64,000 nt of DNA from Nigrospora sphaerica (Eukaryota; Ascomycota; Sordariomycetes; Amphisphaeriales; Apiosporaceae): positions 186,001 through 250,000 of the forward strand of contig JAGVVL010000018.1 in NCBI GenBank assembly GCA_018287875.1. The letters are read 5' to 3'. The notes beneath the pieces were generated by a model that saw nothing but the letters and a program-made list of their open reading frames with translations, ran no database searches and was not told the DNA's origin. Shown here piece by piece: positions 10,887-22,713 of the stretch; the stretch's first letter is position 1; each line of letters begins with the position of its first letter. The position numbers and the translations under genes were made by a program.

Positions 10887-13800
10887 TCACTTCGCCTCCG
10901 CCTCGCGCCGTCCGCGCCAGGGCATGATTCGCTTGCGGTCCTGCTTCCGGATATAGCGGTCGAAGCGGGCGCTGACGCGCAGCACCTGGGAGAAGTGGCG
11001 GTAGGCGAGGCGGGCGCCCTCGATGCGGGCCACGCCTTGCGCCATGGCCAGCAGGTTGCGCATCTGCCTCCCGTCGAGCTCCTCGTGTGCCAGCTCCGTC
11101 ACGTGCGCCACCAGGTCCTCGTAGTCGACAGCCGCCGGCTGCGCCGTCTGCTCGGCGAGGAAGTACCGCCAGAGCTGCTGCCGCTGCGGCGCCCGCAGCT
11201 TCTCGAAGTGCACCGCCAGCGCGATGCGCGACCGAACCGTCGGGTCGAGCGCGTGGGGGCACGTCGAGGTAAGGAGGAGGATGCCTGCGATGACGAGGGC
11301 CATTAGGAGTCGGTTGCGGATATGAGGGATGTACGCGATGGTGACGAGTGTGCAATGGCACGGTGGCAGGGGTGGCAAATGCAGGGAAAACCCGCGGGTA
11401 AAGAATTTACCGTTGTAGGACTCAAGATGGTGTAGGAACACTAAGTCAACCGTTTTATTAGCCAGTATCCCGTACGCGGCCTCGACGTGAACAGCTACGT
11501 CTCGCGACTCACCTGAAACTAGTGCACTCCGCTTAAAGTCGTCCAGTTGTCTCTCCTCGAGGAGGGCGTCGACGTCTTCAAGCAGGACCACTTGCATCAT
11601 CACAATCAGCTCGACCGTAATACAGTCCACAGAAGGGAGACAAGAACACACCGCAACCCCACGCCTTAGCATACGTAAAGGCCGATTCCAAAGTCTGTGG
11701 TCCCCCAGTCGCGGGTTAGTCGGCCCAGCCCAGCTTCTGTGGAAGGGGTCCGGCGCCCCATCTCACCTTGTGCGCATCCTCGGCGCTCGTGCGCATCTCG
11801 CCGCTGGTCACGCGGTACAGCGTTCTTTGGGCCAGCTCAGCGATACTGCCGACATGTCAACGCGATGCCCTTCATTTGTTAGGCGCGTAGCGGTTTGCAG
11901 CTTACCATTCTGTTCACAGTTAGAAGAACGCCGAGAGTGGTCTCCGATTGAGGGGGCCTTACCAGCCGTGTATGTCTTCCCCCTCCCTGTCTTTCTGTAG
12001 GTGTAGGAAGTGAGTGGACAATGGTCAATAGGCTCATCCGAGATAGTCAGGGCAAGAACAACCTACCCATGCAATAGAATGACCAGGCTGTTACCCTCGC
12101 CCGCGCCGGTGGGCGCTGTAGGTCGTTCCTCCGTTATGTGACTTTTGACGATACTCTTCAGCAACGTCTTGGTCTCCTCGTTTAGAATCAACTTCTCGAA
12201 GTCGTTCTTCTTTCCCGATGTGGAGCTGAAGCCCCAGTTGACCAGCTGTTCGGGGCCCAACGGCTCAATGAGGTCGACTTGAATATGCACTGAATACCTT
12301 CCGTCAGCTCCCGCCGGCGTTCCGGTTCGTGATCCAAAACCTACCCCATTCCTTAAGTCTTAGGTTGTATCCCGGCAGTTTCGCCGGGAGCAGGGTAATG
12401 GTTTCGTCATCCGGAGCCCTCTCATAGTGCATCATCTCGTTATCCAGTTCAGCGTCCTCGTCCTCGACAAGTGTGCTTGTCTTTTCCGACGGGTGCTCTT
12501 CTTGGTAGCCAGAAATGTCAATCATGATTCGATCGCGAGCCTGGCACACAGTCAGAGATTTAGTCCTGTAAGACCACGCGCTGCTGGGATATGTACGGTA
12601 TCGGGCTCATCCGGAACGCTGTCTTTGCGCGGGTACGCAACCCACCCAGCCTCGTGGTAGTATCGCCAAAATCTCTGCCCCCTTTGGATGAGGCGCTCGC
12701 GGACCTCGCTTTTTGCGTGACGGAGCGGATAAACCTCCAAGGTATGGATATCCACCTCCCCGTAAGTGTCGAGCCCGATGCTGTATTCCTTGGCCGTTGA
12801 AGTTTTGAGCAGGCCGCCACCAGAAATAGCCCAGTTATAGCCCGATATATGCCATTTTGAACTGGTACTAGAAAACGATGCCGCGTCGCTGCATTGCTTC
12901 TTATCCACACCACCCGGCGCTGCCCAAGAACTCACCATAAAAGTGGTCAGCGCCGGCGAAGACTGAACCAGTATGTCCCCTGGCTTGACGAGGAAAATTA
13001 GGTCCTCTCGAGAGATCTTGCCGCGGCCTAAAAACTCTATCGCTCGCTCGTATCGAGGGCCGATGAGTCCCCTAATGCATTTCAGAATCGACTCAAGGAT
13101 CCCTTGGTCCGGCTCGGCCAGTCGCCTTAGGTTCATCTCCCACTTGTCGAACATGTGAAAGAGAATCACGTAAGGCTCGCAGATCTCCTCCTGGAAATTG
13201 ACGTGCGACAAGGTTGTTTCCAATTCGGGGTACGTCTGTGCCAACCGGGTCACCGCGTTGAAGGCTGCAGGAGACGAAAACCAGAGGGCTTGGTTCTGTG
13301 GGTCTGGGAGCGAGTACTCGTTCAGGCCGAGTCTTTCAGGCAAGGTTTCCGGTGTGTACTCGCGGATAAGGACGAAGAGTATCTCGGGGTGTCTTTCGAG
13401 ATAGCGCGCAACATCCCGTACGGGGATGGAACCGACAAGGCTGATGCCCGCATCGGTGTGTTGCCACTGTGGCGATCCCAGGTAGGCACGTCCCTTGATG
13501 CGGTAGATGATTCTCCAGGGGCATAGCCGCGGCTGCTGGTGAACCGTCGTCAGCGGCTCAGGGGGGTCGAACCCGGCAGAAGGGGCGTCGAGCCCGGCAG
13601 AAGGGGCGTCGAGCCCGGCAGAAGGGGCATCGTGTTTGGCAGACGGCGATCCCAAGCCCTCGAACTGCGCGGCCAACTCCTCGATGCGGCCGGAGAGTAC
13701 CGAGCAGTCGCTGGGCAGAGCCGAGGTCTTTCTGCCCGATTCGCCCGACGGCACCTTGGACTCCGGCAGCGACTCGTACTTCGGGCTGCGCGAGACACAC

Positions 13801-14108
13801 GGCCTAGAGTAAGAGGAGTTGTAGTGGAGCGTCGAGGCTGGCGTATTAACACGAGCTGAGGTACCGCTGCTGAGCCTTCCGACCCACTGCCCACTGGCGT
13901 CTCTTGAACTATCGGATATCTCCCCGCCATCTAGAGACGAAATGGTGTCAGGTGATTGCATGAAGCAGTCCTCCTCCTCGTTGATGGCGCAGCCCGTAAT
14001 CTGTTCCTCGACTTGCGGCGGGCAAATTAGTGCAGATGCACGTAAACTGGTTGTGGTGTGCATGGTCCTTGAAATTTGACATAGAGAAGAATGAGGTATC
14101 CGTCTCAC
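10887..14108 (-). CDS. AAA+ ATPase with N-terminal DUF7025-like region, ten exons (864 aa)
   Basis: Minus-strand exons: 14108-12597, 12540-12345, 12289-12067, 11994-11963, 11909-11906, 11845-11767, 11694-11652, 11590-11513, 11440-11411 and 11284-10887. They total 2595 bp, an exact multiple of three, and all nine introns (53-126 bp) have GT..AG ends. Residues 1 to about 180 are low-complexity with a DAPSAGL tandem repeat. The middle resembles the DUF7025 region of fungal AAA ATPases. Walker A is G-K-T-G-R-G-K-T at about 644-651, where the usual form is GPPGTGKT. Walker B is VVLLEDVD at about 697-704; the usual DE is ED, as in BCS1-type ATPases. The sensor-like LLLTS and the RSRIALAV arm follow. 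Exon 5 is only 4 nt (AATG); without it the frame breaks and the conserved TAE is lost. Such proteins are probably ATP-driven remodellers; the substrate is unknown. The start could also be a Met 15 codons further in. Confidence 0.8.
13558..13630 (-). repeat. In-gene tandem repeat (DAPSAGL units)
   Basis: A 21-bp unit (core GTCGAGCCCGGCAGAAGGGGC on plus) repeated about 3.5 times within the first exon of the AAA+ ATPase. It encodes DAPSAGL, DAPSAGL and DAPSAGF, with a diverged copy beside it. Its length keeps the frame, so copy number could vary between strains without breaking the gene. Confidence 0.85.
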
Positions 14109-16571
14109 TATGGTCGGACGAAGCTTAGCTTTTAGCCACGTTCCGTCCTAGGTACGAACGAACCACAGCCGGCGATGCAATGTAGATTGCGATGGCATGT
14201 GAAGTCATCATACCGTGCCCTGAACCTTGCTTACGATTTCGGACCTGGCCCGACTGGACGGTCATCGGCGGCATCGCAGGGTAGCCTGATGGTAATATGA
14301 CCTAGCTACGTGAATGGCTATCGGGAAACTGGCTTTCGGAGAAGCGCTACCGAGTCACGCTTTTAGCGTGCGCAGCACATGTTATGCGAGATAAGAGATG
14401 ACGACAAGGGTCGCGATTGGCGAGCCACAAGGGCCGCTGCGCCATTTCATCTGACTTGTGGCCCGCCGGCTTTAAAACGGCGAGGTTTGTTTCGTCCCTG
14501 CACATTAACATATGCAACACTAAACCGGACGGCCTTGGCCAAATGGCTTAATGAAACCTTGGCTGGTCTTCCATTGTCGAGGGGCCTTCTGTCGCTTCTG
14601 TGAAGCGGGATTTCATTGGCATCAGATACCTCTCTACTCCAGCTGTGCACAGGGCGACGACGTAGGCTGGAACAATTGGTTACATCCAGCGCCCTTGACT
14701 CGGAGGCCAGCTGGAAAGTTCATATTATAGGGAGCTTGTTACTTGGCTGCTTCAGTTTGTCGGCCACGGCGGCCAGAACACGCCAAGTATGACGGTTTTG
14801 CCTTTGTAGTGTTGACATTATCCACTGTCGGGCAGCATCGCGGGGAGCCTTCGTTTATGCCGGGCAAGAGAGCTGTGGCGGCTCTGTCCGGAATGCTTAC
14901 AGGTGGTGATCCGGGGCCGTGGTGGTAAGGGATGAAGCCCCTACGCCATATCGAGGAAAGACCCCGATTGCATGCCAACGGCACGGGCGAGGCGATCGTC
15001 TTTAGTCCGGGGCGACGCGGCCGCCTGAGTACACGAGACGTGCGCGATCTGCGAGGGTTTTCCATCCACTGGGAAGCTTTGCCTCTGTGACGCATCGGGA
15101 AATAAGCTACCCCGCACCAGATTTAAGGTTTGGAGCTGCGATGCGGCTCGCCTACGCCGATCGAGCGGCGAATCATCACTCATTGTTACGTACGCTACGG
15201 ACAGCGTGACGCTACGCTACAAAGGGCCCCTTATAGCGCAAAGTATCGCTTGAGATACCCAAGCACACGGTACTTCGCCTTTTTGCGATGTACAACACAA
15301 ATTCTGACGAACGGCGGACGTCCAGCCCGCCCTAGACAGCCGAGGCCCCGAATCCCCCCGCGAATCGAGACGCGCCCGCCATCCGACGCGCCTCACCCTG
15401 TATCTCGACCTGTAGTAGGCGCACGACGCGAACCCTTCCACGACCCACTACGTAAAGCAGCCAGGGGAGGAACAGGCAGGCGTGCGAAGCATTCCGCTCA
15501 CGGGGCGCGGGACGGCCTGTGGCTCAGCCTACCATAAGACGCACAGGCTCGATCGTCGTTACGGGGTAGACTCGCCTCGTAGTTGGCCGCCTTGCTGGCC
15601 ACGAAATCCCATCTTACACGTGCCGGTCCGAACCTGCCCCCACGAGAGGCTAGGCTTCGGCCCGCTGTTTTGCCGTCTTGCTGCCTTGGTGACGCAGCCA
15701 CGCTGGCATGGCCGAACGCGGCGGGAGACTCTAGTATGGCCTAGGCTGTGGTTCGCGCGCGCTAGCCTGCTCGGCCACCCGGGATATCGCAGCCTGGTAA
15801 GACATGCCTTGGGCAGGCGGGGGGGTCGCCGTTGTCTAGCAGCGAAAGACAGCCGATGAGTTCATAAGGAGAGGACCACTAAGCGAAAGACCACGTCGAG
15901 CCTTTCCAAACTCTACTATTATTATATTCCGCCTCAAATAAAGCCCAAATGGTGTATGGCAGTCGGCGGTGCGAGTGGACAAGAACTCTGAATGCGTGCG
16001 CCGTGTCTGCCCGTCCGGTATCGCCCTAGCCCACATCCGCCGTCCTCCGTATCCGCTCGACAACCAGGACCTGCTATGATACCGTGCTCTTATCACTTCT
16101 TTCTCTCCCAGTTCAGATGCGACAGAAAACCAGTGCGTTGCCTTGAAGTCTAAACCTATGCCGGCCTTGGCCAGCCACACCCAAGCCGTACTTCAAAATG
16201 TTGAAGGCACAGTGCAGCAGGAGTCATCTTGTTGCCAAATAATTCACAGTCTCTTGCGGCCGCGGTTTTCTAGTACTCAGAGAACTCAAAGGCGCATGCG
16301 GGGTCAATATAATGCGCGTAGCGTTCCATATCCACAAGTGTTCGGTCAACCGACAATCAATACCGGATGCGTTAAAAAGAACGTCATACGTCAATGGGCC
16401 GTTGGTGGTTCGTCACAACCAGAGGCGGAGGTCTGAAGTCCCTCGTACGGTAAAATTTCGAGGACAGCAAAAAGACCAAATTCGCTTTACAAGTCAATGT
16501 GTTGGACTACCAGAAGGACGAAATCTCGCCCGTCACAATACTCTACAGGATGGACGGGGACAAGGTCGGTG
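14109..16571. other. No gene recognised
   Basis: About 2.5 kb upstream of the AAA+ ATPase. At 16,330-16,570 (plus) short protein-like stretches occur in two frames (for example LQVNVLDYQKDEISPVTILY) and would need frameshifts to join. They may be a decayed gene, but no family is recognised. Confidence 0.4.
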
Positions 16572-17613
16572 TCAAGCGAGCCCATGTATGATGAGGGGGT
16601 CCAAACGCTGGACGGCTACTTGAGCAGTGGCCTGGACGAGCTCAGTGAAGTCAGTTACTATTCGTAACCTTGTAGCCACTTGACAGTCGATCTTACACAG
16701 GTAGTGTGGGAGACAGCGCTAGCGTCCGAACAAGCGTGCTGTTCCATCCGGCGGCATAACTCGTCGGCTCTGACCAAGGGCGGGTTTACAATCTGAAGGT
16801 AAAGGTCCAGGCGAAATAACCAAAGATGAACTGTTTGTTCCCACTGCCAACGGATCGTGCAACACCAACTAGAATAGTAGTTCAGCGCAGATCCTTAGAA
16901 GGCGTGGCAGAGGACATAGCAGTAGACTCACACTCGGCCGTCGCTATTATGAACCTCCCTGTATTTGCGTGCGTAAACGTAGCCCCGTAACCAGGCATGA
17001 TCAGCTCTTCGCCCCCAACGCGTCGACGGGTCGGCGGTATATACCGAATGCAGTCGACCTAGAATAGCCATTAGTATTCTCTTCCAGGCCCACGTGTGTA
17101 CACGAAGATGTGTACTGTGCACGTACTTGTTCTCAAAAGTTTGAATTCCCGCGCCGTCACATCCATGTGTGATCGTACCTCGATTGCATGGAAAGGGGTG
17201 TCGCCCGTTATTACATATGTGGAATTCGCGGCACCCGGGTAATCGTTTTCTACTAGCAGGGTGCGTTTGGCCGGAGGCCTCTTCGCGTCTAGTGCATGCC
17301 GCTCATGGGGATCGCCGGCAAAAAGAGCCGTCTCCCGCTTGGGGGCGTCCCAGTCCGGGAAACTCATTCTCCGTGCCTCTTCGGGTGAGACGTCGACGAT
17401 AGAAGTGATGTTGAGTGTTTCCCCTGTCGTGGGGTTGCTTATCAAACGGGTTCCATCGGCATTGGTAGAGGACGTCCATTCGCTGCTGGCTGGGGTGGCA
17501 CCTCGTCGTACAAAAGCTTTAGATGGGGAGCTATCCTTCGGCATGTAGAGGGAGGTGACGACATAGGCAAGATAAGAAAGCCAAAGCATTCTTATAGCCC
17601 CGAAGACAGTCAT
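16572..17613 (-). CDS. Predicted four-exon secreted or membrane protein (281 aa), unknown family
   Basis: Minus-strand exons are 17613-17127, 17058-16932, 16868-16697 and 16631-16572, giving 846 bp in frame. Intron 1 (68 bp) has a TACTAAT branch site and TTCTAG acceptor. Intron 2 (63 bp) has a GTGAGT donor and TTCTAG acceptor. Intron 3 (65 bp) has a GTAAGA donor, CTGAC branch site and CCAG acceptor. The N-terminus (AIRMLWLSYLAYVVTSLYM) is a signal peptide or membrane anchor. The rest is soluble and mixed-charge with no motif I recognise. The first exon is the best supported (162 codons open). The last exon is short and overlaps a protein-like reading on the other strand, so the 3' end is uncertain. 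Confidence 0.5.
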
Positions 17614-20600
17614 CGTAAGGAGGTATTGAGTATATCCAAAGATTTAACAAGATCAAGTACGGAGGGCAACATAGAAAAGTACCGCTAGGTGAGTGATGGC
17701 AATCAGTATAAAACTAAGAGCAAATATGCGTAGACCCGAGTGTCTCAGTTCATCCTTTTGGGGCACAATTGCCTAATCAGCAAAACATGTGCCATTCACC
17801 AACCATGGTGTTTTAATAATTTCCGGTCTACCCGCTCTGGCACATGATGGTATTTACAGCTCTGAGGTGAGGCTTCCAATGGTGAAGCAGTTCGAGCGAT
17901 GAGTCGCCAAGATGCTGTTGTCCACCTTTAAAATGCCGCTTCGCCTGAAATCCCGTCTTGCATGGCAGGGTGGAGGGTACATCGCACAAAGATGATTGGC
18001 GACTGCACGGCCGATGAGGGGCGATGGGCGCTTCCATAGAGTACGACAAAATAAAATAAGCTTTTATGCGCACGACGCCAGGAATCCAGCCAAGGAACTG
18101 GACTAAGGTTTGGCGCTATTTGCGGCTTTCATCAAGTAGGTTTCCGAAGCGCGCTGACGATAGTTAGGGCGGCCATGCTTAGCCCGAACCAAGCACTCTG
18201 CCCTCGACGTCGATGAAGGCTAGGAAAATGACGCTGGCAAAGCTCGCCCCACGATGCCAGCGCGTGGCAGATTCCCCCGCTGAACTCGCGGAAGACACTT
18301 TGCTCCTTGCATGAAGATGCGTCCTCTAGTTTGCGTCGCTTACGTTAGCAGTTATACCGTAGCACATCTGCCAGCTCGTGGATACCCGCGTCGAGGAACT
18401 GGCTGGATTCAAGAAGGGGGGAGAGGGGAGACTCCAAGTTCATGGCCGACAGCATGGCTTTCCGCATAGAGGCCTCGACCGCTTGAGCATGGTTCAAGTC
18501 AGTCAGATGGCAAAGCCACAACTGGCGCACCCACCAACTCGTCTGGGTTCTTGGCGCGGTGGCCCCTCCGTGGCGTTGCGGCTGGGCCCGCGTGGTCCGG
18601 CCCGGATGGATCCGTTACTTCATCATCTGGACCGCCTTCAGCCTCATGCTGCTCTGCCTCCGGTTCACTATGCAGCGCTACGGCGCCTAACTCTGCTCTG
18701 TGAGCCGGCCCCAGGGTGCAATGCCTGGCGGACCCCAGACCCAACGCCGCCGTCGTCGCCTGCGTACGTGGCATACACGCCGGATGAGGTGGGGGATGGC
18801 ATGGAACGCATGCAAGCCCGGGGCACCTCCGAGCATGATGGGTAGGTGTTGGGCTGCTGGTATCTGGAGTCCGACTGGGGGCGGGACCCATACGGCGCTG
18901 CCTTGCTCTCCTTTGACCCCTGCGCCGCCTTGAACTGGCACCATCAACCAACCCGGACAATGACCAGAACCTGCGCCACACATACAAAGTCCGTCCCAGC
19001 ATCCAACATATCCTTATCATCGCCGTGCCCCGAGGCGTCTTTACGCCCCAATTAGCCGCCATTATGGCGATGGCCACTGCTGAAGAGTTTGCTTCATTCG
19101 AGAATTCCTAGCTGGCTGTCTCAAAGGGGCCGTTTCTATTTCATGGTAACTCCTTCGATTTCGGCAAATCATTTGTCCTAGTAGCCAGAAATCACCATGG
19201 CTAGATTCCGAAAGAGATGTTTCGATAAGTAGACGGGGTTGGAATACGGAGAAGCCATTAGCGTATGAGCGCATTCGTGGGCGAGAATCGCCCGGTCGCC
19301 TCGCCGCCTTTGGCCGTCGCCGTCACCGCCAAGTAATTCTGAGCGATAAGAACAAGCGTGGAGAGAGGCACCACGAGTGTTGCCGGTGGTCTGTCTGGAT
19401 ACTTCTCGGCCACGCTAAGCGAGGTAGCGCCTCCTGAGACCACCGTCCGCGATTTTCACATCGCGCGATTCGTCGGCCGCGGACCTTGGCGAGTGCTACT
19501 GAGTACCGAGTAGTGAGACAAGTTCCGCAGCATGCCCGAGTGTTGGGCGTCCAGACACCGCGGCTGGGACCCCAGTTCCTTGCCCCAACGATCCTTACGG
19601 GGAACGCCTAATGGTGGAAATTAATCGTGATCCCTGTGGATTGTTTCATTTGGCCGCCTCTTATCCACTGAGCAGCCGAGGGTGGATGATGGGTGAGTTG
19701 TGGAAGTGGAAGACGCGGAAGGATTCTTGTGCTTGGCCGATGTTCTGTAGAAGCCTTGTTACGCTTACGTACCTACGCAGCAGGTTCTTCAATATATACT
19801 TGAATCTCCCAGCATCATTCTTCACTCGCTAGGAAGTAGCATTCATTGGAGGTCCTTGGCTACCTAGCTTTAGTAGTCTCTGTCCACGCTCAGCTCACCA
19901 CCTGTAGCAACTACTCATCTACCAATTCCGCGCAGCAGCCCTCCGGCACCTTTGTTGCCGGAAGCACCATCCGTTATGCACAGGCTGTGAAGTAGTCGCG
20001 GTTTCTTTCAGACCATCTACATGGCTGCCTAAATGACGCCGGGGTTTTGCATCGGGCGATTTAAATGGCTGCCTGAACAACCTTGAGGGATTGCACAGTT
20101 TTATCGATAAGTTAATAACCAATGTGTCGCACTGAAGGAGGCGTGGGAAGCGAAAGGTTCAAGGTTATCCATTAGAAAGGACAAAAGAAAGTGCCAGAGA
20201 TGGCAGACTATATACTCGTAGCTGGGGACCGCTCCCCACATGCTCCATAGGACCTACTGCAGGTACCAGTAGCTCCTCACGTGATCTCAGGGGCGAAACT
20301 AGTGATAGCCTCATATTGCCACACAATGGCATTGACACGTTCATGAGCGAGGCTTATCATGGGCTTCCCTTGGGCCTGGGTATATCCTGATCGCTGCATC
20401 GCTAGTGAGTAGTCGTGATCCTAGCCAACGGGCTCGACGATGGGGGCCAAATTTGCGAATAGGCCGTGAAATCCACCAATGGTGGAAAGATACTGGAACC
20501 GGGGGCATTTTCAGCTCATGCTGGATTTGATGAATGTTGAACCACGATGACTACTACAGTACTCAAAGTTATTCCTCTTTTCAGAAATATTGTTGCCTAC

Positions 20601-20941
20601 ACCATGAGGGCCACTCCGCTGCTTCTGCTTACTCCACCTTTCCCCTCCATAGTGGACCGGTCACGTAAGCAGGACAGGCGGCGGAGCTGGAGATATCCAT
20701 GGGGCAAAGTGACAGCGCCTTGGTATCGGACTTGGCATGGGCATGTTTCTCTGCCTTGTCAAAAGGCGAGAGAGTGTCCAAATTATCTTCGAACATAAAA
20801 GGGCATCGACGAGCCCACGATATCAAACCAGGACATCACCGGCACACACAACCACGAGCCTTACCACCTCACCATTCCCCGGCCCCTTTATCCGCTTCCG
20901 TCTTGTCATCTTTACGATTCCCGCCCCGTACCGTCTCCAAA
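17614..20941. other. Long stretch without a supported gene
   Basis: About 3.3 kb. At 18,378-19,077 both strands stay open for 150-190 codons because of high GC. One plus frame around 18,500-18,690 has a hydrophobic run (YFIIWTAFSLMLLCL) that could be the end of a lost membrane protein. No complete gene could be built. Confidence 0.4.
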
Positions 20942-21364
20942 ATGCACTACTCGGCTCTTTTCGCTTTGGCCGTGGCCCCTCTGGCCCTGGCCGCTCCGTC
21001 GCCCGTCACCGTCCCCGCGGAGCTTCAACGGCGTGTTGACAAGAGCAGCTGCTTCAGTTCCGGCATTAGCTGGGCGGGTGATGACAACAAGGCCGTCGCG
21101 CGCGACTTCGCCCGCCGCGTGTGTAAGGGCGACCTGGGTGGCCGCGACTTCAACGCCCATGAGACGCGTCGAGCCAAGGGCAAAATCGGCGGCGCCTTTC
21201 CCGGCAGCTTCTTTCCCGTCGTCGTGGATTACCGCATGACCTACGAAGGCAACGACGCCAAGCGCTTCATGTCCGAGGCCGACTGCATCCGGCATCTGAC
21301 CTGGTTCGTCGATAACTGTGCCAAGGGTGGCCATTGGTCGGACGGCCGATGGTCTTACAAGTAA
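20942..21364 (+). CDS. Small secreted protein with pro-peptide (140 aa), 3' end uncertain
   Basis: Starts MHYSALFALAVAPLALA (signal peptide), followed by a short pro-region ending in a Kex2-like LQRR site at about residue 30. The mature domain has four Cys (SSC, RVC, EADC, DNC), enough for two disulfides. The ATG is preceded by a CT-rich leader and CCAAA. The frame ends at TAA 21362-21364 (..GRWSYK). That codon overlaps a good donor (AAGTAAGTG), and a branch site (GACTAAC) and acceptor (TTTTAG) follow at about 21,400-21,416. A 57-bp intron is therefore likely, extending the protein, and the simple 140-aa model may be short. The context suggests an exported, disulfide-bonded effector-like protein; no catalytic motif is seen. 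Confidence 0.7.
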   Translation: MHYSALFALAVAPLALAAPSPVTVPAELQRRVDKSSCFSSGISWAGDDNKAVARDFARRVCKGDLGGRDFNAHETRRAKGKIGGAFPGSFFPVVVDYRMTYEGNDAKRFMSEADCIRHLTWFVDNCAKGGHWSDGRWSYK

Positions 21365-22713
21365 GTGCACCGCTGAGATGATTTAGCGCTGCATGACTAA
21401 CCGTTAAACTTTTAGGGCGACCCCAACATTGGGGATGTTTGATTGCAGATGGATGGAAAGGGAGGGACCGATTGTTGGAAGGGATACGGATTTGCAGCAT
21501 GCGCTGGACACTAGGAGCAGTTCCAGCCATCCATTCTATGAATATATGACCGCTGTAAATGAACTCTTCACACAGCCACTCTCACGGGGTTATTTTGGAG
21601 TGTAGGAATGAAGGGGCAAGTGGACACTGTCCGGGCTTACTGAGGGCAGTGGAAAAAGAGATAGTGGATGAATAGCATCAATTTCTGTCCTTCTCTTCTT
21701 TCTGTATTTTTCTACCATTTGCAGCGAATATTTACCCTGCATTGTCCCGCTGTTGTTTGTTCCTGCACCTTTTATTTTTTTTGGTCCTGGTTTTGAGCCT
21801 CACCTCGTCTAACAGGGGACACAAAAGTTTCGGCCCCAAAGAGGACATGAGTGGTGTTGCAGCTCACGATAGGTCCAGAGGAAGCTGGCATGGTGTGACA
21901 CTAATAAGAGATCGTGTGAATGTAACTGCTTACCTTCCATGTCTACTGTGCCAAGTTTGGAGAGGCGCTCGTATTCGCCGATTACTGACGTAAAGTGGGC
22001 TTGGGGGCCGGCGTGCCCGCTTCCGAGTGGCTCTCAAGTCTATCAAAATTTGGACCAAGTGACGTGGTAGTAGGCGATGATCACTTCAAAGTTATGTTGC
22101 GCCGCATGGGCCGACGGGATAATCAGATATCAAGAGAAGGCGCACCAAATCCCTTACCCAACTGCCTCTCACGCCCCTTCGCCATCAGGCCTTCCAGCCT
22201 AAGCACATGCCCGAAAAGACGATCCGATGGCCTCTCCAGACCCGCAGATGCCAAGCGCACACGTTCGATGAGCCGAGTCCCCGAACCATTCCCGTGGCGC
22301 CTGATCTGACGACGGAAATCGGGCGTTTTTGCCTTCCTGGTCGGCGCGGCGGCTCCCGTGGGTCCACTCTGAAGTAATACGCACCAGGCGGCTTTTCTCC
22401 GGTGGGGTGAAGCATCAGTCCCACCCCGTGTCCCAGCCCCAGACTCGCCGCCTGTCGTAGCCCTAGTCATAGTACCAGCGAACGTCACAATAGCCCCAAC
22501 ACTGTTGTATCAGGGACGAGGGCAGCTTTCACGCGCGTCGTAGTTTTTTGTCTTGGCCTGCGGGGAAGAGGTCATCGCGATTAACTAAACCACAGTGGGT
22601 GTACTCTTTCCAGCTTGTTCCTCGAGCCCATGTCAGAGCGAGCCGACTCTGGTATGCGGTGTGAGGCGGGGCGTCCCCTATTAGGATTCACCTCCACCGC
22701 AAAAATGCCCTCA
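21365..22713. other. No further gene recognised
   Basis: About 1.35 kb. It begins with the probable last intron and last exon of the secreted protein gene (to about 21,600). Nothing else is supported. Confidence 0.45.

Noticed and set aside
13539..13859. Repeat-rich plus frame (RRGVEPG repeats)
   Set aside because: Antisense shadow of the DAPSAGL repeat in the AAA+ ATPase exon 1.
16320..16670. Possible decayed plus-strand gene (NVLDYQKDEISPVTILYRMD, VQTLDGYLSSGLDEL)
   Set aside because: Needs two frameshifts, no family recognised, and partly overlaps the better-spliced minus gene at 16572-17613.
18378..19077. Long open frames on both strands (155 and 192 codons)
   Set aside because: Both are Pro/Arg/His-rich with no motif; the codon pattern shows neither as clearly real.
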